Source of the DNA: Siphonodentalium dalli
Taxonomy: Eukaryota; Mollusca; Scaphopoda; Gadilida; Siphonodentaliidae
Reading direction: 5' to 3'
Assembly: GCA_032622095.1 (NCBI GenBank)
Contig: CP136061.1
Coordinates: 262,168,077 to 262,232,076 of the forward strand
Length of the DNA stretch: 64,000 bases
Below, piece by piece: positions 33,024 to 43,811 of the stretch. The position numbers and the translations under genes were made by a program. The notes below the pieces were generated by a model. It did not search any database and was not told the DNA's origin. It saw only the letters and a list, made by a program, of their open reading frames with translations. Position 1 is the first letter of the stretch. Each line of letters begins with the position of its first letter.

Positions 33024-34060
33024 TTACCACCAGACAGCTCTCAGAAGGAAAACTCAATAGTGCACCGTTATCTGAAGCTGTCTGCTGTCCATTGGGGTGG
33101 CATACCCACCCCCTGCTGCCACGTCCCTCACCCCATATAACAGGTGAATAATCGAAGCATGGAGGTGAACAATATATAGTGGAAATTATCAGTGTACCAC
33201 CAGACAGATCCCATAATGACACACCCAATAGAGTACCGTTATTCACCGAGTGGCATACCCACCCCCTGCTGCCACATCCCTGACCCCGATATAATAGGTG
33301 AATAATCGAAGCAACATTCTCGTATGGTAGAGAACAATATAGAGTGTAACTTATCAGTGTACAACCAGACAGTTCCCATGATGAACACTCAATAGAGCAC
33401 CGTTATCAGAAGCCATCCGCTGTCCACCGGGGTGTCATACCCTCCCCCACCCTGCTGCCACATCCCTGACCCCATATAACTGGCGAATAATCAAATCAAC
33501 ATTCTTGTATGGTAGGGAACAATATATATGTCCACCAGACAACTCCCATGACGAACACTCAATAGACTGCCCTCATACCTCATCCTCCACACCCACCCCC
33601 CTCACCCTCGCCACATCACTGACCCATATAACAGGTGAATAATCGAGGCAACATTCTCATATGGTAGAGTATAATATATAGTGGAACAGATCAGTGTGCC
33701 ACCAAACAGCTCCCATGATGAACACTCAATAGACTGCCGTTATCTGAAGCCATCCGCTGTCCACTGGGGTGGCATAACCTCCCCCACCTCCAACCTGTTG
33801 CGACATCCCTGATGAATAATCAAAGCAACATACTCATATGGTAGAGTATAATATATAGTGGAACGTATCAGTGTACCAACAGATAGATCCCATGACGAAC
33901 ACTCAATAGACTGCCGTTATCTGAAGCCATCCGCTGTCCACTGGGGTGACATACGATACGCAGCGAGTCCGTTTAAATTGCCCTCAAGTTAAAAATATTG
34001 TTATCAGGAAACACAGAGCAATTTATTTTCTGTACGTAATTTCTGCCGGAACAGCTCCCA
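33024..34060. repeat. ~170-bp tandem repeat block (TR10), about 6 units
   Basis: Units begin near 33027, 33195, 33361, 33532, 33699 and 33874 with CACCAGACAGCTCCCATGA-like sequence. Each contains AACACTCAATAGAC, CATCCGCTGTCCACTGGGGT and CACATCCCTGACCC-type blocks. Units are well diverged and some are shortened, so the array is old. An 87-codon minus-strand frame at 32983-33246 spans the first unit and is not supported as coding. Confidence 0.85.
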
Positions 34061-34448
34061 TGATAGCCACTATATACAGTATACTGCAATCTAACTCCAT
34101 CACGCTGTCCCGTGGGCGGAGATCCGAGCGGGAAATTAGATTTGAATCAACTGAATGGGTTAGTGGTATGTACCTCAGTAGATTCTGATATGTTGCAGCA
34201 ATCGTTGCCGGCCTCCGCTAAGTACGGCTCTCCATCACTGTAAGGTGATCAGATAGACCGGGTCTCTCCCCAGACACTCGTAGGTCCTTCATCCCGATCT
34301 CTCCCTGAAGTCTAAACATTGTTGTTCAGAAATATGATTTAGACACCAACACCCCTGGTGGTCATCTTGGAGATACGTCAGGTGAACAACCTTGACACGT
34401 TCCGACATTTAACCATTTTATTCCTTAATGAATTCTAAGCCAAGTTTT
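34061..34448. other. unassigned sequence
   Basis: A short stretch (34190-34330) is less AT-rich and lacks repeats. It could be a 5' UTR or exon, but no frame or splice context is convincing. Confidence 0.3.
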
Positions 34449-34645
34449 AACAAGAACATCGCTGGAGTGTAGCAAAATATGCCCGTGGTAATTCGAACAA
34501 AGGGCCATAACTCAGGTGAAAATTGGCGGGCAGGCGGAAGGAACCCAAATTCGACTTTGACCTGTATTTTTGACTGGTAAACTCACATACCAAATTTCAT
34601 TCCATTCAGTTCAGACTTACTGAAGTTGTCATCCGGAAACAAAAA
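34449..34645 (+). repeat. dispersed repeat P (no hairpin insertion)
   Basis: GAACATCGCTGGAGTGTAGC, CTGTATTTTTGACTGG and CACATACCAAATTTCATTCC match the flanks of the hairpin elements at 58340-59180. At the matching position (ACATACCAAA) there is no insertion here. Confidence 0.65.
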
Positions 34646-34920
34646 TTGAGTGCAATTGAGGGTGGGTGCCCGTGGTATAAAAAAGTTCTCAAACATTGGA
34701 ATGTGAATGCTATCAAGTTAAAACAAAACAAGACTATACAGTCGGCAGAACTCAAAAAGAAAGAATCGTTTGCTGTTTTTTGTCCATTAGTGACTGTGTC
34801 ACTCGTCTTGTTAGTACATCAAATATCTACTATGGACAATCGTTAGCGAACAAATAAGCTTAGAGAAGCAATCAAATAGAAGGGAGGAATGCAGCACAAT
34901 GACAGACATGTAACAGACAG

Positions 34921-35011
34921 GAAAATCTCACCGAAAACGTGTATCAATCGAAAAGCCAACCCAGGCATCTCGACTGTGTGACAAACAGCAAATTCCAAAG
35001 CTTTTAGTTAA
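34921..35011 (+). repeat. repeat T, copy 1 (ends at a C insertion)
   Basis: GAAAACGTGTATCAATCGAA and CAGCAAATTCCAAAGCTTTT AGTTAA recur at 38350-38436. Here the last TTAA is the left flank of a family C element. Confidence 0.8.
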
Positions 35012-35302
35012 CCCGTCCATGACAGGTCCTCCCTGAAATTTTGCGAATAGGGAGCCTCGCATATATAAGAGAATAGGGAGCCTCGCATATATAAGAGAAT
35101 AGGGAGCCTCGCATATATAAGAGAATAGGGAGCCTCGCATATATAAGAGAATACATTGGCCAAACAATATTTACCTTGACTGTATAAGCCACTGCTCTTA
35201 AATATGCGAGGCTCCCTGTGGGAGACTCACATATATAAGAGAATGCACTGGTACAGAATATTTAATGCTGCACCAGCGCAGCTCCCGTCATGAAAGGGTT
35301 AA
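35008..35302 (-). mobile_element. TTAA family C element with amplified hairpin arm
   Basis: TTAA at both ends. The first hairpin is replaced by four direct copies, 26 bp apart from 35045, of the right arm (AGGGAGCCTCGCATATATAA). The second hairpin is intact. Confidence 0.85.
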
Positions 35303-38110
35303 CCTATTCTATACTGAATGGATTCTCGTGCGCAGTCATAAAAGTATCCATAGGAATGGTCTAATATTCATCTGGAGGGATTTTCATGAAAAATATAAGC
35401 AGATAATTAATTTACAGAAGGAGCCGTAATTAATTACAGAAGGAGCCGTAATTAATTACAGAAGGAGCCGTAATTAATGTACAGAAGGAGCCGTAATTAA
35501 TTACAGAAGGAGCAGTAATTAATGTACAGAAGGAGCCGTAATTAATGTACAGAAGGAGCCGTAATTAATGTACAGAAGGAGCCGTAATTAATGTACAGAA
35601 GGAGCCGTAATTAATGTACAGAAGGAGCCATAATTAATTACAGAAGGAGCCGTAATTAATGTACAGAAGGAGCCGTAATTAATGTACAGAAGGAGCCGTA
35701 ATTAATGTACAGAAGGAGCCGTAATTAATTACAGAAGGAGCCGTAATTAATGTACAGAAGGAGCCGTAATTAATGTACAGAAGGAGCCGTAATTAATTAC
35801 AGAAGGAGCCGTAATTAATGTACAGAAGGAGCCGTAATTAATGTACAGAAGGAGCCGTAATTAATGTACAGAAGGAGCCGTAATTAATGTACAGAAGGAG
35901 CCCTAATTAATGTACAGAAGGAGCCGTAATTAATTACAGAAGGAGCCGTAATGGGGTATATGGATGAAGGGGGTACAGAAGGAGCCGTAATTAATTACAG
36001 AAGGAGCCGTAATTAATTACAGAAGGAGCCGTAATTAATTACAGAAGGAGCCGTAATTAATGTACAGAAGGAGCCGTAATTAATTACAGAAGGAGCCCTA
36101 ATTAATGTACAGAAGGAGCCGTAATTAATTACAGAAGGAGCCCTAATTAATGTACAGAAGGAGCCGTAATTAATTACAGAAGGAGCCGTAATGGGGTATA
36201 TGGATGAAGGGGGTACAGAAGGAGCCGTAATTAATTACAGAAGGAGCCGTAATTAATTACAGAAGGAGCCGTAATTAATTACAGAAGGAGCCGTAATGGG
36301 GTATATGGATGAAGGGGGTACAGAAGGAGCCGTAATTAATTACAGAAGGAGCCGTAATTAATTACAGAAGGAGACGTAATTAATTACAGAAGGAGCCGTA
36401 ATTAATTACAGAAGGAGCCGTAATTAATGTACAGAAGGAGCCGTAATTAATTACAGAAGGAGCCCTAATTAATGTACAGAAGGAGCCGTAATTAATTACA
36501 GAAGGAGCCCTAATTAATGTACAGAAGGAGCCGTAATTAATTACAGACTGAGCCGTAATGGGGTATATGGATGAAGGGGGTACAGAAGGAGCCGTAATTA
36601 ATTACAGAAGGAGCCGTAATTAATTACAGAAGGAGCCGTAATTAATTACAGAAGGAGCCGTAATTAATTACAGAAGGAGCCGTAATTAATGTACAGAAGG
36701 AGCCGTAATTAATTACAGAAGGAGCCGTAATTAAATACAGAAGGAGCCGTAATTAATTACAGAAGGAGCCGTAATTAATTACAGAAGCCGTAATTAATGT
36801 ACAGAAGGAGCCGTAATTAATGTACAGAAGGAGCCGTAATTAATTACAGAAGGAGCCGTAATTAATACAGAAGGAGCCGTAATTAATGTACAGAAGGAGC
36901 CGTAATTAATTACAGAAGGAGCCGTAATTAATTACAGAAGGAGCCGTAATTAATGTACAGAAGGAGCCGTAATTAATGTACAGAAGGAGCCGTAATTAAT
37001 GTACAGAAGGAGCCGTAATTAATTACAGAAGGAGCCGTAATTAATTTACAGAAGGAGCCGTAATTAATTACAGAAGGAGCCGTAATTAATTACAGAAGGA
37101 GCCGTAATTAATGTACAGAAGGAGCCGTAATTAATTACAGAAGGAGCCGTAATTAATGTACAGAAGGAGCCGTAATTAATTACAGAAGGAGCCGTAATTA
37201 ATGTACAGAAGGAGCCGTAATTAATGTACAGAAGGAGCCGTAATTAATGTACAGAAGGAGCCGTAATTAATGTACAGAAGGAGCCGTAATTAATTACAGA
37301 AGGAGCCGTAATTAATTACAGAAGGAGCCGTAATTAATGTACAGAAGGAGCCGTAATTAATTACAGAAGGAGCCGTAATTAATTACAGAAGGAGCCGTAA
37401 TTAATGTACAGAAGGAGCCGTAATTAATGTACAGAAGGAGCCGTAATTAATGTACAGAAGGAGCCGTAATTAATGTACAGAAGGAGCCGTAATTAATTAC
37501 ATAAGGAGCCGTAATTAATTTACAGAAGGAGCCGTAATTAATTACAGAAGGAGCCGTAATTAATGTACAGAAGGAGCCGTAATTAATGTACAGAAGGAGC
37601 CGTAATTAATTACAGAAGGAGCCGTAATTAATGTACAGAAGGAGCCGTAATTAATGTACAGAAGGAGCCGTAATTAATGTACAGAAGGAGCCGTAATTAA
37701 TGTACAGAAGGAGCCGTAATTAATTACAGAAGGAGCCGTAATTAATTACAGAAGGAGCCGTAATTAATGTACAGAAGGAGCCGTAATTAATGTACAGAAG
37801 GAGCCGTAATTAATTACAGAAGGAGCCGTAATTAATGTACAGAAGGAGCCGTAATTAATGTACAGAAGGAGACGTAATTAATTACAGAAGGAGCCGTAAT
37901 TAATGTACAGAAGGAGCCGTAATTAATGTACAGAAGGAGCCGTAATTAATGTACAGAAGGAGCCGTAATTAATTACAGAAGGAGCCGTAATTAATTTTAT
38001 TTTAGGGAAATGGTCAGATAATAAGTTCAGCAATGGTAGTTTGTGAAACTTATTATCTAAACATTTCACAAGGGATAAGAACTCGTTAATGAGTATTTAG
38101 TATAGAAGGG
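35303..38110 (+). repeat. dispersed repeat I, copy 2, with expanded interior
   Basis: The left arm (AATGGTCTAATATTCATCTG... AATATAAGCAGATAATTAAT) and right arm (AGGGAAATGGTCAGATAATA... GAGTATTTAGTATAGAAGGG) match 7140-7271 and 7814-7885. The single GAGAAGGAGCC motif there corresponds to the 2.6-kb array here. Confidence 0.75.
35398..37996. repeat. 22/23-bp minisatellite (TR6), about 115 units
   Basis: Two unit types alternate in irregular order: TTAATTACAGAAGGAGCCGT plus AA (22 bp) and TTAATGTACAGAAGGAGCCG plus TAA (23 bp). A longer variant with GGGGTATATGGATGAAGGGG appears four times (about 35951, 36191, 36299, 36558). Each standard unit contains TTAA. Confidence 0.97.
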
Positions 38111-38349
38111 TTAACCCTTTCATGATGGGAGCTGCGCTTGAGCAGCATTAAAGATTCTGTGCCAGTGTATTCTCTTATATATACAGTCTCCCATTGAGAG
38201 AATCAATTATATAAGAGAATGGCTTACAATGTCATGGTAAATATTGATAGGCCAATGTATTCTCTTATATATGCGAGGCTTCCTATTGGCGACTCGCATA
38301 TATAAGAGAATGCATTTGCACATTGAAGTTCCAGCCATGGAAGCGTTAA
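38111..38349 (+). mobile_element. TTAA family C element, diverged
   Basis: TTAA-CCCTTTCATGATGGGAGCTG at the left; right AGTTCCAGCCATGGAAGCG-TTAA. Hairpin 1 is decayed, hairpin 2 has GCGAGGCTTCCTATTGGCGA. Confidence 0.78.
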
Positions 38350-38436
38350 AAGCTCACTGAAAACGTGTATCAATCGAAAACCAAGACAAGTATCTCGACT
38401 GTGTGACAAACAGCAAATTCCGAAGCTTTTAGTTAA
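38350..38436 (+). repeat. repeat T, copy 2 (empty TTAA)
   Basis: Same sequence as 34921-35011, but CTTTTAGTTAA continues directly into ATTGAGTCTCTAAC with no family C insertion. Confidence 0.8.
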
Positions 38437-38811
38437 ATTGAGTCTCTAACTGTTGATAGTGGGGTGTTTGCGTTCTGACCTCCAGTCAGAAGGGCTGGAC
38501 TTCTGTCTGTTAGGAATTTAATTAGCGTGGCTTTTAATTATGTTCAGACTGCTAGTTATTTGTCTGGACCGGTTTAGTCCACAAAAGAATTTGTCCTCTT
38601 AAAAGGATTACAAATAAACTCCGAATGAAGAGGTCAAATTTGTCGCAAACTGTTTTCTTTAGTTTATTCATGCGTCCAAATGCAGTCTTTAAAGGGGTCA
38701 GATTTCCAAGTGGTTTTAAAACTCAAATTCTGTTATATTATGGGACAATATAGATGATACACTTCCAAAACACTATTGACAGCACAGCACATAGAGTAAG
38801 GCCAGAGACCA
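38437..38811. other. unassigned sequence leading into the 31-bp array
   Basis: No family recognised. Near 38799 one array-like motif (AGAGACCAGTCTGGAG) precedes the 95-bp insertion. Confidence 0.35.
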
Positions 38812-38819
38812 GTCTGGAG

Positions 38820-38914
38820 CACAGGTATTAGGCACAATTTTTTTTTTTTAATTTGATGAAAAATATATATATATTTATATTTTTGGCCAAATTTTTTTTG
38901 GCCGAATACCTGTG
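38820..38914. mobile_element. 95-bp hAT-like MITE at the array edge
   Basis: Terminal inverted repeats CACAGGTATTAGGC and GCCGAATACCTGTG enclose an AT-rich core. The flanks are GTCTGGAG (38812-38819) and GTCTGGAG (38915-38922), an exact 8-bp target duplication typical of hAT-type transposition. Because the target lies within a tandem unit, part of the identity could come from the array itself. Confidence 0.6.
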
Positions 38915-41296
38915 GTCTGGAGGGCGACTTGGGAGACAGAGACCAGTCTGGAGGGCGACTTTGGAGACAGAGACCAGTCTGGAGGGCGACTTGGGAGACA
39001 GAGACCAGTCTAGAGGGCGACTTGGGAGATAGAGACCAGTCTAGAGGGTGGACTTAGGAGACAGAGACCAGTCTGGAGGGCGACTTGGGAGACAGAGACC
39101 AGTCTGGAGAGCGACTTGGGAGACAGAGACCAGTATGGAGGGCGACTTGGGAGACAGAGACCAGTCTGGAGGGCGACTTGGGAGACAGAGACCAGTATGG
39201 AGGGCGACTTGGGAGACAGAGACCAGTATGGAGGGCGACTTGGGAGACAGAGACCAGTCTGGAGGGCGACTTGGGAGACAGAGACCAGTCTGGAGGGCGA
39301 CTTGGGAGACAGGGACCAGTCTGGAGGGCGACTTGGGAGACAGAGACCAGTATGGAGGGCGACTTGGGAGACAGAGACCAGTATGGAGGGCGACTTGGGA
39401 GACAGAGACCAGTATGGAGGGCGACTTGGGAGACAGGGACCAGTCTGGAGGGCGACTTGGGAGACAGAGACCAGTATGGAGGGCGACTTGGGAGACAGAG
39501 ACCAGTATGGAGGGCGACTTGGGAGACAGAGACCAGTATGGAGGGCGACTTGGGAGACAGAGACCAGTATGGAGGGCGACTTGGGAGACAGGGACCAGTC
39601 TGGAGGGCGACTTGGGAGACAGAGACCAGTATGGAGGGCGACTTGGGAGACAGAGACCAGTATGGAGGGCGACTTGGGAGACAGAGACCAGTATGGAGGG
39701 CGACTTGGGAGACAGAGACCAGTATGGAGGGCGACTTGGGAGACAGAGACCAGTATGGAGGGCGACTTGGGAGACAGAGACCAGTATGGAGGGCGACTTG
39801 GGAGACAGAGACCAGTATGGAGGGCGACTTGGGAGACATAGACCAGTCTGGAGGGCGACTTGGGAGACAGAGACCAGTATGGAGGGCGACTTGGGAGACA
39901 GAGACCAGTATGGAGGGCGACTTGGGAGACAGGGACCAGTCTGGAGGGCGACTTGGGAGACAGAGACCAGTCTGGAGGGCGACTTGGGAGACAGGGACCA
40001 GTCTGGAGGGCGACTTGGGAGACAGAGACCAGTCTGGAGGGCGACTTGGGAGACAGGGACCAGTCTGGAGGGCGACTTGGGAGACAGAGACCAGTATGGA
40101 GGGCGACTTGGGAGACAGAGACCAGTATGGAGGGCGACTTGGGAGACAGAGACCAGTATGGAGGGCGACTTGGGAGACAGAGACCAGTATGGAGGGCGAC
40201 TTGGGAGACAGAGACCAGTATGGAGGGCGACTTGGGAGACAGAGACCAGTCTGGACGGCGACTTGGGAGACAGAGACCAGTCTGGAGGGCAACTTGGGAG
40301 ACAGAGACCAGTCTGGAGGGCGACTTGGGAGACAGAGACCAGTCTGGAGGGCGACTTGGGAGACAGAGACCAGTCTGGAGGGCGACTTGGGAGACAGGGA
40401 CCAGTCTGGAGGGCGACTTGGGAGACAGAGACCAGTATGGAGGGCGACTTGGGAGACAGAGACCAGTATGGAGGGCGACTTGGGAGACAGAGACCAGTAT
40501 GGAGGGCGACTTGGGAGACAGAGACCAGTATGGAGGGCGACTTGGGAGACAGAGACCAGTATGGAGGGCGACTTGGGAGACAGAGACCAGTCTGGACGGC
40601 GACTTGGGAGACAGAGACCAGTCTGGAGGGCAACTTGGGAGACAGAGACCAGTCTGGAGGGCGACTTGGGAGACAGAGACCAGTCTGGAGGGCGACTTGG
40701 GAGACAGAGACCAGTATGGAGGGCGACTTGGGAGACAGAGACCAGTCTGGACGGCGACTTGGGAGACAGAGACCAGTCTGGAGGGCAACTTGGGAGACAG
40801 AGACCAGTCTGGAGGGCGACTTGGGAGACAGAGACCAGTCTGGAGGGCGACTTGGGAGACAGAGATCAGTCTGGAGGGCGACTTGGGAGACAGGGACCAG
40901 TCTGGAGGGCGACTTGGGAGACAGAGACCAGTATGGAGGGCGACTTGGGAGACAGAGACCAGTATGGAGGGCGACTTGGGAGACAGAGACCAGTATGGAG
41001 GGCGACTTGGGAGACAGAGACCAGTATGGAGGGCGACTTGGGAGACAGAGACCAGTCTGGAGGGCGACTTGGGAGACAGAGACCAGTCTAGAGGGTGGAC
41101 TTGGGAGACAGAGATCAGTCTGGAGGGCGACTTGGGAGACAGAGACCAGTCTGGAGGGCGACTTGGGAGACAGAGACCAGTCTAGAGGGTGGACTTGGGA
41201 GACAGAGATCAGTCTGGAGGGCGACTTGGGAGACAGAGACCAGTCTGGAGGGCGACTTGGGGGACAGAGACCAGTCTGGAGGGCGACTTGGGAGAC
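38915..41296. repeat. 31-bp minisatellite (TR7), about 77 units
   Basis: The unit contains GGAGGGCGACTTGGGAGACA and GAGACCAGTCT, with T/A (CAGTCTGG or CAGTATGG) and AGAGA/AGGGA variants. 31 is not a multiple of three, so each frame cycles through all phases and a stop-free unit leaves frames of up to about 750 codons open on both strands. I do not call these genes. Confidence 0.97.
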
Positions 41297-41366
41297 ATCT
41301 TTTCCTTAAATTATGTTACTTCTCCATAATTTTGTCCTAGGAAGAAATGATATCTCTCTCATATAC
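41290..41366 (+). repeat. dispersed repeat O, copy 2 (right flank of TR7)
   Basis: GGGAGACATCTTTTCCTTAA and CATAATTTTGTCCTAGGA match 30912-30962. Confidence 0.75.
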
Positions 41367-41500
41367 CATTCAATTTGCCCGAAAATTTCCCAAATTTTAC
41401 TAAAAATATCTCAAAGTTTGAGCTTTCAAAATGTTTGGAGGGCTGCAGTCTCCCCTGGCATATACGGCTATGGCTTTCAGATGTTTCCACCACCCACAGA
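41366..41500 (+). repeat. dispersed repeat J, copy 2
   Basis: AAAATTTCCCAAATTTTAC, CTTTCAAAATGTTTGGAGGG and CTGCAGTC match the reverse complement of 244-445. Confidence 0.5.
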
Positions 41501-42362
41501 ATGGTCCAGTTCTTATTAATGACTGCTCTTTCTACACAGGTGGGCCCATCTTTCCAACACCTTATCACAAACCTACAGACTTTTCTGCAGGGTGTTAATT
41601 GGTTTTATTCACACATCATCATCTTCAACATATTTCACAAGTTAGGATCGTTAGAGAATTTGCCACACAGAGAGATGGTGACTTCACCCATAGAATGTTG
41701 ATATGTACCTCAATCTCTATTTCAAAGGCCACGTTTTATATTTGTTAGTTTACGGATCCTCCTATCCTAAAAACCATTCAGAAACAAATAAAATTCAAAA
41801 TTGACACACATTTTATTTCCTCATAAGTCTAATTGGGTGTCACATAATGTTAAAAAAATTAACTAAATAAATAACTATTATAAAACATCAATAAGGCCAA
41901 AACTGAATTTCACAAATAAATTATTTCAATGGTTGCAATAGGGTCGAAACTTTCTGAAAATCACTTGAGCACCAATAAAAAGTAGTTTTTCTCAACCACT
42001 GCATGTGCTAGCATAGTTTGGCAATATTTTTTGAATCTATTATACCTTCACCTGTTATGACTAAAATATAAACACACTTGATTCAATTTTGAATTTTTTT
42101 TTATCTTTCGACCTGTTTCTACCAGTGTTTCTACCCCAAAATTCACAAAATAAAAATTCCAGACCATTTTTTTTATTTTGAGTCGTCCTTCCACCATAAA
42201 TTATACAAAAAAAGTATATGTGACCCAAACAACACAAAAAAACGGCCTAATGTTCTTATCACTACTAAAGATCACTGTGTATGTTAACATTTATTCAGAC
42301 TGAGACCCCCAGGTCCTTGTTCATCTGATTCCATGACTTCTTTCATTATCTGCTGCACACAG
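41501..42362. other. unassigned AT-rich sequence
   Basis: No family, RNA gene or convincing coding sequence. The last ~50 bases are pyrimidine-rich and end CTGCTGCACACAG, a plausible splice acceptor for the candidate exon that follows. Confidence 0.3.
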
Positions 42363-42492
42363 GTGCTCCCTGCAAGACCTGCATTCCCAGCTTATCTCTC
42401 GGAAACTTCATTGGTTAGACAGGATTCATTCAGTGATAGATTAGAAAACGAGCTTCTGATTATGTGCTGGGATGCACATATAAGATTAACAG
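42363..42492 (+). CDS. candidate internal exon, unknown protein
   Basis: A 130-bp segment is bounded by CACACAG (acceptor) and G|GTATAC (donor). Read in frame from its first base it gives 43 codons plus one base, including SLVRQDSFSDRLENELLIMC and WDAHIRLT, with no stop. The composition is protein-like and it lies in sequence free of repeats. I do not recognise the protein. No partner exons were identified, so a chance frame between chance splice sites remains possible. Confidence 0.3.
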
Positions 42493-43133
42493 GTATACAG
42501 ATAGCAGCCGTCACTTTATGTCCATATCACCTTCATATTACATTCCTAAATTCTGATAATAACTGGCTTCAAAGTACAAAAATTTGAGTAATTGCTACTT
42601 GTAAGCTGTAAAAATCAATGCAATATTGTCATCAGAAAGTTAAATAATTGAAAAATTTCAAAAAATATAGTGATACCCAGGGGTGCTGCAGTTGGGGGGG
42701 GGGGGGGGAGGGTCGATGTAGGAATAGAAATTGGGGCAGGAATGCGAGGGGCACTAGAGATAGCAGATGGGCTTGAGCTCCATTAATGGTTCAATACACC
42801 AGATATAGAGAAAGTCAATGAAAAAGTGAAATGTAAATCTGGGTTCTTGATAATAGTCAGGTTCAGCGTGTGTGTTGTCGTTGCCAATGACAGTGTGTCA
42901 CATCACTCATGTGACCCACCTACACGTACATGGTCAAACTGTTCAGAAGTTTTGTGTCAAGCGTGTAACAAAGAAGAATAATTCAATCTGATAGCCGTAA
43001 AATCACATGACTTTTCTTGCCAAGTCTATATCCATATTACAAGTTACATGTGTGTGTGGCTGAACCTGGCTATTATTATGCCACACCAGGTAGGAAATAA
43101 CAAGAAATCGAGGTAAGAGACCCTAGTTCAAAG
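42493..43133. other. unassigned sequence with a poly-G run
   Basis: A run of about 15 G at 42694-42708, then unique-looking sequence. If 42363-42492 is an exon, this could be intron. Confidence 0.35.
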
Positions 43134-43380
43134 TTAACCCTTCTGTGGAGCTTCCTAATTTTTTGCGAAAAACATGTGCAAATGCATTCTGTTACATATG
43201 CGAGCTCCCATAGGGAGCCTCAAATATATAAGAGAATACATTTGACTAACAATATTTACATTGACCTTGTATGCTAGTGCATTATCTTATATATGCAAAG
43301 CTCCCAACGGGAGACTCACATATATAAGAGAATGCACTGGCACAGGATCTTTAATGCTGCAACAGCGCAGCTCCCATCAC
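43134..43380 (-). mobile_element. TTAA family C element, right TTAA lost
   Basis: TTAA-CCCTTCTGTGGAGCTTCC, two hairpins, then GCAACAGCGCAGCTCCCATC followed by ACAAAAATT instead of GAAAGGGTTAA. Confidence 0.78.
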
Positions 43381-43811
43381 AAAAATTATAAAAAGTGGAA
43401 TAAATAATTTGAGAGTCTTTCCACAGTTTATTACAATATGACATTATTTCACCCAGCAACACTGATTCATGGGATAAAAGAACGCAACAGATTTTTAATG
43501 ACACAGATATAATCATATCATTAAAATCGATATATATAATTACGTCAAAAGAGTAGCATCCATTAATACGTAACACCTGTATTAAGATGGTGTTTTTGTG
43601 GAAGCAGGCGGTGTAACAGCTGTGATTTTGTTATATGACTTTGTTATATTATTCATGACCACTTGGCAGAATTGCAAGGTGAAATTGATAAACACATTCA
43701 TTTAACAAAGAGTCTGCTTTTCAAAGTGTTCCCTTGGTAGATTGATGCAAGATGAAAATGGACTCCGGGATTTTGTCTGAGTAAGTGGCAGCAGCTCCTA
43801 CTGCCCTCAAT
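43381..43811. other. unassigned sequence
   Basis: No family recognised. A minus-strand frame (43316-43576) overlaps the family C end and is not supported. Confidence 0.3.

Noticed and set aside
32983-33246. 87-codon minus-strand gene
   Set aside because: It overlaps the first unit of the ~170-bp tandem block, and equivalent frames are not kept in the other units.
35398-37996. CRISPR-like array
   Set aside because: Units are contiguous with no unique spacers, and the context is a eukaryotic transposon landscape with no cas genes.
39010-41309. Very long reading frames (up to about 750 codons) on both strands
   Set aside because: They follow from a stop-free 31-bp tandem unit and are open in several frames on both strands, with no unique coding sequence at either side.
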